From an uncultured Campylobacter sp. (lineage in GTDB: Bacteria > Campylobacterota > Campylobacteria > Campylobacterales > Campylobacteraceae): a stretch of 8,973 nt of DNA. Below the pieces are notes generated by a model, which was not told where the DNA came from, searched no databases, and worked only from the letters and a program-made list of their open reading frames with translations. This document shows positions 1-7,350 of the stretch, piece after piece (within the stretch, counting starts at the first letter, position 1; every line of letters begins with the position of its first letter). The stretch is taken from the NCBI RefSeq assembly GCF_905371695.1, contig NZ_CAJPMA010000070.1:1-8973 (forward strand). Direction: 5' to 3'. The translations under genes were made by a program, and so were the position numbers.

Positions 1-89
1 ATTTAAAAGTCGTGCGGATTATAAACCCGTCTTGACAATAAAAATTTAATATTTGTTTTAACTAGCGTAAACGGTAAAATTTTATAAAA

Positions 90-110
90 CTTGATTGACA
101 TAGGCTAAAC
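90..110 (+). promoter_or_regulatory. Candidate HspR operator (HAIR-like inverted repeat)
   Basis: The HAIR consensus bound by HspR proteins is CTTGAGT-N7-ACTCAAG. Here CTTGATT (90-96) matches the left half at 6 of 7 positions, followed by a 7-bp spacer and GCTAAAC (104-110), which matches the right half at only 4 of 7. The site covers the -35 hexamer, where a repressor would block RNA polymerase, and it lies upstream of hspR's own operon. Another isolated half-site, CTTGACA, is at 31-37. The right half is degenerate, so the call rests mainly on position and the left half. Confidence 0.4.
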
Positions 111-124
111 TTTTATGCTAGAAT
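95..124 (+). promoter_or_regulatory. Sigma70-type promoter of the cbpA-hspR-kefB operon
   Basis: A perfect -35 hexamer TTGACA lies at 95-100 and a -10 hexamer TAGAAT at 119-124, separated by 18 bp. The -10 is extended by TG at 116-117 (TGCTAGAAT). Transcription would start near 131, giving a leader of about 20 nt. The cbpA ribosome binding site AAAGGA at 140-145 sits 6 nt before the ATG. A consensus -35 is uncommon in Campylobacter promoters, which usually rely on the -10 and upstream T-rich DNA. A strong promoter held down by a repressor would fit a heat-shock operon (inference). Confidence 0.6.
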
Positions 125-151
125 ACGTATCAAAAAATTAAAGGATTTTTA

Positions 152-1030
152 ATGAGCGAAAGTTTGTACGAAACCTTAGGCGTAGCAAAAGGCGCGAGCG
201 GAGACGAGATCAAAAAAGCTTACAGAAGGCTAGCTAGAAAATATCACCCGGATATTAATAAAGACCCCGGCGCAGAGGAGAAATTTAAAGAAATAAACGC
301 AGCTTACGAAATTTTAAGCGACGATAAAAAACGCGCGCAATACGATCAATACGGCGACTCGATGTTCGGAGGGCAAAATTTTCACGATTTTGCGAGAGGC
401 TCCGCCGATATGGGCGACTTAAACGATATTTTACGCAATATTTTTTCTGGCGGATTCGGCGGCGGAAGTAGATTTAGCGGCGGATTTAGCGGATTCGGCG
501 GCGAGGGGTTTAGCGGATTTGGCGGTATAGATTTAGACGTAAACGCCAAGGTTACGATACCTTTTGAAGTAGCCGTAATCGGCGGCGAGCACCGTATAAA
601 TTTAAACGGAGAAAGCCTAAAAATCAAAATTCCCGGCGGCATAAACGACGGCGAAAAGCTTCGCATAAAAGGCAAAGGAAAGAGCGCCGGCGGACAAAGA
701 GGCGATCTAATACTCTCCGTTAGCGTGGCGCCTAGCGACGAATACGAGCGCGACGGGGACGATTTATATAAAGACGTAGAAATCCCGCTAAAAACGATGA
801 TGTTCGGCGGAAAAGTCGAAATTTCTACGCTTAAAAAGAACGTAACGATCAAAATTTCAGCAAATTCTAAAACAGGCACCAAAATCCGCCTAAAAGGCTA
901 CGGCGCGCAAAATAGAAAAACGGGAATTTTCGGAGATTTATACCTAAAAGCGCGGGTAAAACTACCCGACGTCGGCGCGCTGGATCCCAAATTCGTCGAA
1001 GAATTAAAGCAAAATTTACCGGAGAACTGA
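152..1030 (+). CDS. cbpA: Co-chaperone CbpA, class B DnaJ/Hsp40-type curved DNA-binding protein homologue
   Basis: Cytoplasmic Hsp40 co-chaperone that would stimulate the ATPase of DnaK and deliver unfolded clients. The 292-residue protein has an N-terminal J domain (about 4-67) with the diagnostic HPD at 32-34. A Gly/Phe-rich linker follows (about 71-125) with repeated [10 protein letters not shown] units, then the DnaJ C-terminal beta-sandwich domains (about 130-285, with [17 protein letters not shown]). No CxxCxGxG zinc-finger repeats and no cysteines are seen, so this is the CbpA class rather than DnaJ itself. The start is fixed by AAAGGA at 140-145 and by the family-typical N-terminus. 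It is first in an operon with hspR, one base downstream, the arrangement known from Campylobacter and Helicobacter, where HspR represses it. Whether it binds curved DNA as E. coli CbpA does cannot be judged. Confidence 0.95.
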   Translation: MSESLYETLGVAKGASGDEIKKAYRRLARKYHPDINKDPGAEEKFKEINAAYEILSDDKKRAQYDQYGDSMFGGQNFHDFARGSADMGDLNDILRNIFSGGFGGGSRFSGGFSGFGGEGFSGFGGIDLDVNAKVTIPFEVAVIGGEHRINLNGESLKIKIPGGINDGEKLRIKGKGKSAGGQRGDLILSVSVAPSDEYERDGDDLYKDVEIPLKTMMFGGKVEISTLKKNVTIKISANSKTGTKIRLKGYGAQNRKTGIFGDLYLKARVKLPDVGALDPKFVEELKQNLPEN

Positions 1031-1031
1031 T

Positions 1032-1406
1032 ATGAAAAATTACGAAGAACCGCTTTTTTTAATTAGCGTCGTAGCTAAAATTTTAAGCATCCACCCCCAG
1101 ACCCTGCGCCAATACGAGCGCGAAGGGCTAGTCGAGCCGTCCCGCACGGACGGGCGCATGAGGCTGTATTCGCAAAAAGACGTAGACCGCGTTAAGATGA
1201 TCTTGCGCCTAACGCGAGATCTCGGCGTAAATTTAGCAGGCGTGGACGTCATTTTGCAGCTTAAAGAAAAAATGGACGAATTTGAGAGCACGATAGAAGA
1301 GCTTCGAGCGCGCTTAGACGCTTCCCAAAGCGACGCTCCTAGCTCTAAAAAGTCGCTAGTCAAGCGCGAAAATAGCTTTGATCTAATCTTTTACGAGAAA
1401 AAATAA
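1032..1406 (+). CDS. hspR: Heat-shock transcriptional repressor HspR (MerR family)
   Basis: DNA-binding repressor of chaperone genes. In related epsilonproteobacteria it controls its own operon and other heat-shock loci and works with DnaK/CbpA feedback. The 124-residue protein opens with a MerR winged helix-turn-helix (about 10-60): the recognition segment HPQTLRQYEREGLVEPSR is followed by the wing GRMRLYSQKDVDRV. A helical dimerisation stretch follows (about 75-98, LKEKMDEFESTIEELRARL), then a short basic tail. There is no effector-binding domain and no metal-binding cysteine, as expected for HspR and unlike metal-responsive MerR proteins. GGAG at 1021-1024, inside the end of cbpA, is its ribosome binding site, and the ATG begins one base after the cbpA stop, so translation is probably coupled. 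Confidence 0.93.
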   Translation: MKNYEEPLFLISVVAKILSIHPQTLRQYEREGLVEPSRTDGRMRLYSQKDVDRVKMILRLTRDLGVNLAGVDVILQLKEKMDEFESTIEELRARLDASQSDAPSSKKSLVKRENSFDLIFYEKK

Positions 1407-3044
1407 ATGGAAGAAATTTTACTAGCATTTTTACTAACCGCGGCTACGGCCATCGTTTTAAACGTAATTTTTGAGAAATTCGGCATACCGACGATTATCG
1501 GCTACATCATTACCGGTACCGTCGCCAGCGAACTTTTCGAGTTTAAAAGCAATGAAGAAATTTTACACATCGCGGAATTCGGCATCGTATTTTTGATGTT
1601 TACGATCGGTCTGGAATTTAGCTTCAAGCACCTCATGACTATGAAAAAAGAGGTATTTTTAAACGGCTCGCTGCAAGTTTGTATATCCGGATTTCTCATA
1701 TCGCTCGCGCTTTTTTACCTACTCGGTACGAACGAAAAAAGCTCGCTTATCGCCGGTCTCGCGCTTGCTTTAAGCTCAACCGCGATCGTACTTAAAACGC
1801 TAAACGACAGCGGAAATATAACGCAAATTTTCGGACGCAAGGCGCTTGGAATTTTGCTCTTTCAAGATATCGCCGTAATTCCTATCTTGCTGATGATAGA
1901 TATTTTTAGCTCGGCGCAAAGCTCGATAAACGAGCTTTTAATGAGAACGATTTTTAGCGCGGCTATTCTTATTTTCGTACTTTATTTAATCGGGAAATAC
2001 GTCATCAACTGGATATTTTACAAAGTCGTGCAAACCAATTCGCAAGAAATTTTCATCTCCATGATTTTGCTTTTAGTTATCGGAGCTAGCGACCTGGCGC
2101 ACGAATTCGGCTTTTCGTATTCGCTAGGCGCGTTTTTAGCGGGTATGATAATGGCCGAGACGCAGTATAAACATCAGATCGAAGCGGACCTGATCCCGTT
2201 TCGCGACTTGCTTTTGGGTCTGTTTTTCATCACGGTCGGAATGCAGATAAATTTCTCGCTCGTTTTTGAAAATATATTAATCATCGCGGCTTTGGTCGTC
2301 GGAGTTATGGCGATTAAGGCGGTCGTGGTTTTTGGAATTTTAAGCGCTTATTTAAAGCGCCGCGTGGCGGCGAAAACGGCGCTAAGCATTTGTCAGATCG
2401 GCGAATTCGCGCTGGCGGTATTCGGACTAATGAACACGCGCGGGCTACTTGACGCCAATACGGCTCAAATTTTTATCGCAGTCGCGGTAATTTCGATGTT
2501 TACGACGCCTTTTATACTTAAAAATTTAAATCGCTTAGCCGATTTTATCGAGCAAGAGGTCGCCGTAGAGCCTAATAATATGATAAAACCGCAAAAGATC
2601 AAGGATCATATCGTAATCTTCGGCTACGGCAGGCTAGGTCAAGAGGTCGTCTTACGCCTAAAAGAGCAAAAAATGCTCTATCTCGTGCTTGAAAGCGACA
2701 TTAGCCTAGTAGAGCTCGGTCGCAGTCGCGGCGAGAACGTGTTTTTAGGCAACGTTTTACAAAAGCAAACCTTTGAAAACGCCTGCATCGATACGGCTGC
2801 GGCGGTCATTATAACCGTCTCAAACGAACAACGCTTAGAGCTAATCGCAAAAAGCATCAAAGACTACGGCGCCAACATTCAAACGATTATCCGTTTTAGC
2901 GGACGCGACGAGAAAAAGCTATTCCATGATTTGGGGCAGAATTTCCATCTAGTCAGCGAGGAACGATCGGTAGCCAGGATGCTCGTGCACGAGGCCCTTC
3001 AATGCAAAATCGATAAAGACGTCGGCAGGACGATAAAAATTTAA
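1407..3044 (+). CDS. kefB: KefB-type monovalent cation:proton antiporter (CPA2 family) with RCK_N domain
   Basis: Inner-membrane cation/proton exchanger of the CPA2 (Kef-type) group, probably exporting K+ or Na+ in exchange for protons; the ion is not decided by sequence. Residues 1-375 form the Na_H_Exchanger domain, a run of hydrophobic helices with the conserved FQDIAVIP helix (152-159, acidic residue D154) and SLGAFLAGMIMAE (239-251). A linker leads to a cytoplasmic TrkA-N/RCK_N nucleotide-binding domain (about 398-515) with the dinucleotide motif GYGRLGQ (406-412) and acidic E429 at the end of the next strand. There is no RCK_C domain; 545 residues is shorter than E. coli KefB/KefC, which have longer C-termini. 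The ATG directly follows the hspR stop, with only a weak GAGA upstream (1395-1398), so coupled translation from the HspR-controlled operon is likely. No KefG/KefF ancillary gene is seen. Confidence 0.88.
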   Translation: MEEILLAFLLTAATAIVLNVIFEKFGIPTIIGYIITGTVASELFEFKSNEEILHIAEFGIVFLMFTIGLEFSFKHLMTMKKEVFLNGSLQVCISGFLISLALFYLLGTNEKSSLIAGLALALSSTAIVLKTLNDSGNITQIFGRKALGILLFQDIAVIPILLMIDIFSSAQSSINELLMRTIFSAAILIFVLYLIGKYVINWIFYKVVQTNSQEIFISMILLLVIGASDLAHEFGFSYSLGAFLAGMIMAETQYKHQIEADLIPFRDLLLGLFFITVGMQINFSLVFENILIIAALVVGVMAIKAVVVFGILSAYLKRRVAAKTALSICQIGEFALAVFGLMNTRGLLDANTAQIFIAVAVISMFTTPFILKNLNRLADFIEQEVAVEPNNMIKPQKIKDHIVIFGYGRLGQEVVLRLKEQKMLYLVLESDISLVELGRSRGENVFLGNVLQKQTFENACIDTAAAVIITVSNEQRLELIAKSIKDYGANIQTIIRFSGRDEKKLFHDLGQNFHLVSEERSVARMLVHEALQCKIDKDVGRTIKI

Positions 3045-3071
3045 CGATAAAATTTAGCTGTTCGCTTTCGC

Positions 3072-3095
3072 TTGTAAAATTTCCAAATTTTACAA
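3072..3095. terminator. Perfect inverted repeat after kefB, candidate bidirectional terminator
   Basis: TTGTAAAATTT (3072-3082) and AAATTTTACAA (3085-3095) are perfect 11-bp complements around a central CC. As RNA this would fold as about a 10-bp stem with a 4-nt loop. It starts 28 bases after the kefB stop, between convergent genes. The stem is AT-rich and no clear T tract follows on either strand, so it is not a textbook intrinsic terminator; position and symmetry are the main support. Confidence 0.4.
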
Positions 3096-3124
3096 AAGTA
3101 GGCGGTAAATTTTAAATTAAGAAA

Positions 3125-3163
3125 GCGATACGCCGAATTTCGCCTAAATTTATTCGGTATGGC
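3125..3163. repeat. Imperfect stem-loop in the kefB/lolC convergent spacer
   Basis: The segment 3125-3138 pairs with 3152-3163. CCGAAT/ATTCGG gives 6 bp, then a bulged G, then 4 bp (GTAT/ATAC), a mismatch and 2 more bp, around a 13-nt loop. It lies between the AT-rich hairpin at 3072-3095 and the GC-rich hairpin at 3166-3180. Its role is unknown; it may help 3'-end formation or mRNA stability. Confidence 0.35.
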
Positions 3164-3165
3164 GT

Positions 3166-3180
3166 CCCCGCCAGGCGGGG
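3166..3180. repeat. GC-rich perfect palindrome between convergent genes
   Basis: CCCCGCC-A-GGCGGGG is a perfect inverted repeat; sterically it would form a 6-bp GC-only stem with a CAG triloop. This block stands out against the AT-rich spacer. No T run follows on either strand (CTAGAATTTG on plus, ACGCCATACC on minus), so classical intrinsic termination is not supported, but it should be a stable block to exonucleases or reading polymerase. Confidence 0.45.
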
Positions 3181-3224
3181 CTAGAATTTGGGCGACGCGC
3201 GAAGCCGTAATCTAGCGGTTAGCA

Positions 3225-3268
3225 CGAATAAGGAGAGGTAAATTCTTGAAATTAGGCGCTCCTATTCG
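3225..3268 (-). repeat. Inverted repeat overlapping the lolC stop codon
   Basis: CGAATAAGGAG (3225-3235) and CTCCTATTCG (3259-3268) are complementary apart from one bulged base, with a 23-nt loop. The right arm contains the stop codon and last codons of the minus-strand permease gene, so its mRNA could fold a 10-bp stem at its 3' end. No T tract follows. Candidate 3'-end structure only. Confidence 0.3.
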
Positions 3269-4461
3269 TTTCTAAGCGTCTGCAATACGTCTATTTGCGT
3301 CGCTTTTTTAGCCGGATAAAAGGACGATAGCGCGACGATTATCACCGCACCCGCCACAATCATGGCAAAATCGCTAAACGAAAGCTCCATCGGTAGTTTG
3401 CTACTGCCGTAAACATCTGCCGGTAGGTCGATAATATTAAAATTACCCAGTAGCCACACGCCAAAAAGCCCCAGCGCCAGCCCGAATATAATACCGCCGC
3501 CGCCGATCACCGCGCCTTGATAAAAAAAGCTACGTTTTATCTCGCTCTTACTAGCTCCCAGCGCGAGCAAAAGCGCTATTTCCTGACGGCGATTCATCAC
3601 GGTCATTAAAAGCGAGCTTACGATATTTAGCGACGCGACTAAGATTATTAGCATTAGCACGATAAAAAGCGCGCGTTTTTCAAGCGCCAACGCGCTAAAA
3701 AAGTTGCCGTTTTGTTGCCACCAGCCTATCGCCTTAAATCCGAGCGGTAAGGCGTCCTGTACGCGCTTAATATCCGCAAACGGCGTATTTGAAAATACGT
3801 GTATGCCGTCATACGTGCCGTCCTCGTATTCTAAAATTTTACGCAGCGCCGCCACGCTCGTATACGAATAGCTTTTGTCGTAGGCGATTAGCCCCGACGT
3901 AAAATCGGCCGCGACGTCGAAGCGCTTCATTTTAGGGATTAGCGCAAATCCGCTAGGATCGGCTTTGGTAAATATTACGGTGAGTTTTTCGCCACGCTTG
4001 GCGCCGAACGCGCTAGCTATGCCGCTGCCGACTAAAATTTCGTAACCGCTTAATTCTTTGTCTTTAAGCCCTTGCGCGACGACGGAATTTATCGGTTTTT
4101 CGTCGGCGGAATTTACGCCGAAAAGCAGCCCGCCTTCAAGCGAATTGGCGCCGCGATAAATCACCTGCGCGCTGATATAAGGGCTAAATTTTAGATCGGG
4201 CAAATTCGCTTGCAGCTCGCTTACCAGCGCGTCGTTAATTTCTCCCTTAAACGCCGTTATGACCGTTATAGGATAGTTCATCGTAAAAAGTTTGCGCTCG
4301 AATTCCTTATCAAAACCGTTCATTATCGCCATCGCGACGATTAGCACGGTAAGTCCTATGCTAACGCCTAAAAACGCGAGTACGGCGCTAAGCGTGATAA
4401 AAGGCTGCGAGCGGTCGAAACGCAGGTATTTAAAAAGTAGGTATTTAGGTAGGCTAGTCAT
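3262..4461 (-). CDS. lolC: LolC/LolE-type lipoprotein-releasing ABC permease (FtsX/MacB family)
   Basis: Inner-membrane permease expected to release outer-membrane lipoproteins and hand them to periplasmic LolA. The 399-residue protein has the family topology: TM1 (about 22-48), a large periplasmic MacB_PCD domain (about 49-262), then an FtsX domain with three helices (about 264-288, 312-338, 365-382). The cytoplasmic coupling segment MNRRQEIALLLALGAS (289-304) and the tail YPAKKATQIDVLQTLR (382-397) are characteristic of LolC/LolE. The stretch around PKMKRFDVAADFTSG (176-190) is where LolC carries its LolA-recruiting hook (inference from alignment memory). Only one such permease is present, so it may act as a homodimer like LolF proteins; LolC, LolE and LolF cannot be separated here. 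No LolD ATPase is adjacent. AAAGGA (4467-4472) lies 5 nt from the ATG. Confidence 0.88.
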   Translation of the reverse strand: MTSLPKYLLFKYLRFDRSQPFITLSAVLAFLGVSIGLTVLIVAMAIMNGFDKEFERKLFTMNYPITVITAFKGEINDALVSELQANLPDLKFSPYISAQVIYRGANSLEGGLLFGVNSADEKPINSVVAQGLKDKELSGYEILVGSGIASAFGAKRGEKLTVIFTKADPSGFALIPKMKRFDVAADFTSGLIAYDKSYSYTSVAALRKILEYEDGTYDGIHVFSNTPFADIKRVQDALPLGFKAIGWWQQNGNFFSALALEKRALFIVLMLIILVASLNIVSSLLMTVMNRRQEIALLLALGASKSEIKRSFFYQGAVIGGGGIIFGLALGLFGVWLLGNFNIIDLPADVYGSSKLPMELSFSDFAMIVAGAVIIVALSSFYPAKKATQIDVLQTLRNE

Positions 4462-4492
4462 TAAATTCCTTTAAAATTTGAGCGACAAGGTA

Positions 4493-4568
4493 AAATTTCG
4501 GCGAAATTTAGAGCAAAATTTAGCCGAAATTTAAGGCGAAATTCGGCTTAAAATTTGCTATAAAATTT
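4493..4568. repeat. Phased AAATTT tracts (degenerate 11-12 bp tandem repeat)
   Basis: AAATTT begins at 4493, 4504, 4516, 4527, 4551 and 4563, and the near-copy AAATTC at 4539, so seven units follow steps of 11, 12, 11, 12, 12 and 12 bp. Flanking copies out of register occur at 4474, 4607 and 4614. The units are separated by GC-containing words (CGGCG, AGAGC, AGCCG, AAGGCG, CGGCTTA). The array fills much of the otherwise gene-free spacer between secA and the lolC-like gene. AnTn tracts repeated near the helical period can curve DNA. Six AAATTT words in 76 bp greatly exceed random expectation, though this genome favours the word generally. Confidence 0.6.
4513..4558. repeat. Long imperfect stem-loop upstream of the lolC-like gene
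   Basis: GCAAAATTTAGCCGAA (4513-4528) is complementary to 4542-4558 with one bulge, giving about 16 bp around a 13-nt loop. The inner part AGCCGAA/TTCGGCT (4522-4528/4542-4548) is perfect. It lies inside the phased AAATTT array, so part of its symmetry comes from the self-complementary AAATTT word. In minus-strand RNA it would lie in the 5' leader of the permease mRNA or the 3' end of a secA read-through transcript. No T tract follows. Confidence 0.4.
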
Positions 4569-4584
4569 ACGGTTTTCAAGACAA
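4557..4584 (-). promoter_or_regulatory. Possible promoter of the lolC-like gene
   Basis: On the minus strand TTGTCT (4579-4584) and TATAGC (4557-4562) are spaced 16 bp apart and resemble -35 and -10 hexamers. This would give a leader of almost 90 nt. The 229-bp gap after secA makes a separate promoter plausible, but the hexamers are mediocre and the region is AT-rich, so chance matches are likely. Confidence 0.22.
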
Positions 4585-4690
4585 AACGCTTTTTGCTATA
4601 CGGCGCAAATTTAAAATTTAAGCACAAGCTAGGCGCGCGGTCTACCGGATTAAATAATTAGGCAAAAATAGCAAAAAAGACGAGTCTGGA

Positions 4691-7297
4691 TTAAGCCAAA
4701 AGACCTTTTTTCGGCCCGCTCTTGCCGCAGCAGTCCTTATATTTCTTCCCGCTTCCGCACGGGCACGGCGCATTGCGCGGCACTTTCTTTTCGCGCCCCG
4801 TATCATCCGTTTCGCCGCCGCTAAAATTTAGCCGCTCGTCTTGCTCTCGCTGCATCTGCTCTCGTAGCGCCACAGCCTGAGCCTCTTCTTCTTCGCGGCT
4901 TCGTAGGCGCACTAATTGAAGCATTTTTACGCTCTCACTTTTTAGGCGCGCGACTAGCTCCATAAATAGATTGTAGCTCTCTTTTTTATACTCCGTTAGC
5001 GGGTCTTTTTGGTTATATCCGCGCAAGCTAATACCTGTTTTTAGTATATCCATTTGATACAAATGCTCTCTCCATGCGCCGTCTAGTACTTGCAAGTAAA
5101 GCACTTTTTCGATTTCGCGCTTTTGAGCCTGATCCAGCACGCTCATCTTTTCGTCGTAGCGCTGTGTTAAAATTTCGCTTAGCCGCTCTAAAATTTCGCC
5201 GTATTCCAGCCCTTTTAGCTCGCTCTCGTCGATCTCCTCGCCGCAGTCGTTTAGTACCAAAGCGCATAAATTTTTAATGTCGTAATCGTCTTTTAGTCCG
5301 CCGTGGAAAATTTCGGCCATATCGAGCAACTGTGCAACGTATTCGCGGCGATTTTGCGCGATCTTCTCGCTCATATCGTATTCTTTATCCAGTAGTTCGT
5401 CGCGGTATTTGTAGATCGTTTTTCGTTGTTCGTTCGCAACGTCGTCGTATTCTAGTAGGTGCTTTCTAGCCTCAAAATGCAAGCTCTCTACCTTTTTTTG
5501 AGCGTTTTCGACCGCACGCGTTACTAGCTTGCTTTCTATACTCTCGCCCTCGTCGATGCCTAGCCTATCCATTATCGCTTTTATGCGGTCGGCGCCGAAA
5601 ATTCTAAGCAGATTATCTTCTAAACTTAAATAAAATCTGCTCATCCCAGGATCGCCCTGGCGTCCGGCTCGTCCGCGCAACTGATTATCTATCCTACGAC
5701 TCTCGTGGCGCTCGGTACCGATAATGTAAAGTCCGCCCAGCGCCCTAACCTCGTCGTCTATGCGAATATCCACGCCGCGGCCCGCCATATTAGTAGCGAT
5801 CGTTACCGCCCCTTTCGCACCCGCTTGCGCTATAATTTCGGCCTCTTTTTCGTGGTTTTTGGCGTTTAGTACGGAGTGCGCGATTTTAGCTTTTACGAGC
5901 AGCTCGTGCAAGGCTTCGCTGCGCTCGATAGATGCCGTACCCACGAGTACGGGCTGCCCTTTTTCGTTTGCTTTTTTAATTTCGTCGATGACGGCTTTAA
6001 ATTTTTCCGCTTGCGTTTTATAAATCAAGTCGTTCGCATCCACCCTTTTAATCGGTAAATTCGTAGGGATAGAGATAACGTCGAGCTTGTAAATTTGCGA
6101 AAATTCAGTAGCCTCGGTTTGAGCCGTACCGGTCATGCCCGCAAGTTTATTATACATCCTAAAATAGTTTTGATACGTCGTATCCGCCAGCGTTTGGCTC
6201 TCTTCTTGAATTTTTACTTTTTCCTTAGCTTCTAGCGCCTGATGAAGCCCCTCGCTAAATCTCCTGCCCTCGCTAAGGCGTCCCGTAAATTCGTCCACGA
6301 TCACGACTTGCCCGTCGCGAACTACGTAATGCACGTCCTTTTCGAAGAGATTATGCGCCTTTAAGGCTTGATCTAAATGGTGGCTTAAAATCGCGTTGTT
6401 TAAATCGTATAAATTTTCTACGCCGAAAAGCTTTTCGGCTTTGCTAATACCTGCTTCCGTGATTAATATCGTACGGTTTTTCTCGTCTACGACGAAATCT
6501 CCCGTCGCCTTACTGCCGGGCACGCTAGGATCGGCGGGTTCGCCGCGCGTTAGCTGTCTTGCGACCTCGTCGGCTTTGATATAGCCGTCTAGCGTGCGAT
6601 TGGTAGGCCCTGAAATAATCAGCGGCGTTCTAGCTTCGTCGATTAAAATACTATCGACCTCGTCCACGATTACGAAATTATGCTTTCGCTGGACTTTATC
6701 TTTGGCGTCGAATTTCATATTGTCGCGCAGATAGTCAAAGCCGAATTCGCTATTGGTGCCGTAGGTGATGTCGGCGTTATAAGCCGCCTGGCGCACGCTA
6801 TCGTCGTAGCCGCCGCTAAGCACGACATCCACGCTAAGCCCTAAAAAATTATACAGCTCGCCCATTTGCGTCGCGTCGCGTTTGGCTAGGTAGTCGTTTA
6901 CGGTTACGACGTGCACGCCCTCTCCGCTCATCGCGTTTAGCACCACGGGCAACGTAGCTACCAGCGTTTTGCCTTCGCCCGTTTTCATCTCGGCTATTTT
7001 ACCCTCGTGAAGCACCATACCGCCGATTAATTGCACGTCGAAATGGCGCATTTTTAGCGTTCGCTTGCTGGCTTCTCGCACGATAGCAAACACGTCGTTT
7101 AACGCGCCGTCAAGGCTTAAATTTTGCTGCCTAACCTGCGTTTTTAACGCTTCAAACGCCGCTTTTAACTCGTCGTCGCTCATCGGTTCGTATTTGGCTT
7201 CTAGCGCGTTAATCTCCTGCACGCGCTTGACGTATTTTTTAATCTCTCTATCGTTTTTCGTTCCAAAAATCGCTTTAAATATCGCTGAAATCATCAT
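4691..7297 (-). CDS. secA: Preprotein translocase ATPase SecA
   Basis: Motor ATPase that drives unfolded preproteins through SecYEG at the inner membrane. The 868-residue protein is full length for the family. NBD1 carries Walker A (KTGEGKT, 105-111) and Walker B ([17 protein letters not shown], about 208-224). The preprotein cross-linking domain is inserted at about 230-375. NBD2 has the motif [13 protein letters not shown], followed by the helical scaffold/wing region. The C-terminus has a SEC-C zinc-binding motif (C845, C847, C856, C857; CxC-x8-CC instead of CH) preceded by a charged linker, suggesting SecB or phospholipid contact. Two ATGs stand in tandem (7295-7297 and 7292-7294). AAGGA at 7300-7304 is 2 nt from the first but 5 nt from the second, so translation may begin at the second, giving [11 protein letters not shown] and 867 residues. 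Confidence 0.98.
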   Translation of the reverse strand: MMISAIFKAIFGTKNDREIKKYVKRVQEINALEAKYEPMSDDELKAAFEALKTQVRQQNLSLDGALNDVFAIVREASKRTLKMRHFDVQLIGGMVLHEGKIAEMKTGEGKTLVATLPVVLNAMSGEGVHVVTVNDYLAKRDATQMGELYNFLGLSVDVVLSGGYDDSVRQAAYNADITYGTNSEFGFDYLRDNMKFDAKDKVQRKHNFVIVDEVDSILIDEARTPLIISGPTNRTLDGYIKADEVARQLTRGEPADPSVPGSKATGDFVVDEKNRTILITEAGISKAEKLFGVENLYDLNNAILSHHLDQALKAHNLFEKDVHYVVRDGQVVIVDEFTGRLSEGRRFSEGLHQALEAKEKVKIQEESQTLADTTYQNYFRMYNKLAGMTGTAQTEATEFSQIYKLDVISIPTNLPIKRVDANDLIYKTQAEKFKAVIDEIKKANEKGQPVLVGTASIERSEALHELLVKAKIAHSVLNAKNHEKEAEIIAQAGAKGAVTIATNMAGRGVDIRIDDEVRALGGLYIIGTERHESRRIDNQLRGRAGRQGDPGMSRFYLSLEDNLLRIFGADRIKAIMDRLGIDEGESIESKLVTRAVENAQKKVESLHFEARKHLLEYDDVANEQRKTIYKYRDELLDKEYDMSEKIAQNRREYVAQLLDMAEIFHGGLKDDYDIKNLCALVLNDCGEEIDESELKGLEYGEILERLSEILTQRYDEKMSVLDQAQKREIEKVLYLQVLDGAWREHLYQMDILKTGISLRGYNQKDPLTEYKKESYNLFMELVARLKSESVKMLQLVRLRSREEEEAQAVALREQMQREQDERLNFSGGETDDTGREKKVPRNAPCPCGSGKKYKDCCGKSGPKKGLLA

Positions 7298-7325
7298 TTT
7301 CCTTACGTATAAATTTAAACTGGCG

Positions 7326-7334
7326 ATTGTAGCA
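7326..7334 (-). promoter_or_regulatory. Extended -10 promoter element of secA
   Basis: On the minus strand TGCTACAAT (7334-7326) is an extended -10 element, with the hexamer at 7331-7326. It lies 29 bp before the secA ATG, predicting a leader of about 20 nt. The DNA at the -35 position (TTAAAT) is only a weak match, typical of Campylobacter promoters. It is back to back with the lolA -10. Confidence 0.45.
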
Positions 7335-7337
7335 TAC

Positions 7338-7350
7338 TTTTAGCTATTAT
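7338..7350 (+). promoter_or_regulatory. -10 promoter element of lolA
   Basis: TATTAT at 7345-7350 is preceded by AGC and a T-run (7338-7341), resembling the Campylobacter sigma70 pattern of T-rich DNA before the -10 with no required -35. Predicted start is near 7357, giving a leader of roughly 34 nt that contains AAAAAGGA (7377-7384) before the ATG at 7391. It lies about 14 bp from the divergent secA -10, so both polymerases compete for the same DNA. Confidence 0.42.

Noticed and set aside
1..101. Possible divergent small gene or tRNA remnant at the left edge
   Set aside because: The minus-strand frame from 101 stops after about 32 codons without a ribosome binding site, and no cloverleaf could be drawn.
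470..525. Tandem DNA repeat (TTTAGCGG at 473, 485 and 509)
   Set aside because: It encodes the Gly/Phe-rich linker of CbpA and reflects that protein composition rather than a separate element.
382..882. Long open frame antisense to cbpA (166 codons)
   Set aside because: It mirrors the Gly/Phe-rich and conserved parts of cbpA, is Pro/Ser-rich low-complexity sequence with no family resemblance, and lies wholly within a certain gene.
3232..3275. AGGAGAGG followed by a TTG and a short frame on the plus strand
   Set aside because: It gives only nine codons before a stop and overlaps the end of the permease gene.
4671..4690. Intrinsic terminator just after secA (AGAC-GA-GTCT then six T on the minus strand)
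   Set aside because: The stem has only 4 bp and a 2-nt loop, too weak to support a call despite the T run.
5028..5277. Overlapping open frames on both strands inside secA
   Set aside because: Arg/Ala-rich translations typical of out-of-frame reading in a GC-richer coding region; secA is intact through here.
7065..7343. Plus-strand open frame across the secA start and the lolA promoter
   Set aside because: It is antisense to the conserved SecA N-terminus, has no ribosome binding site and runs over the divergent promoters.
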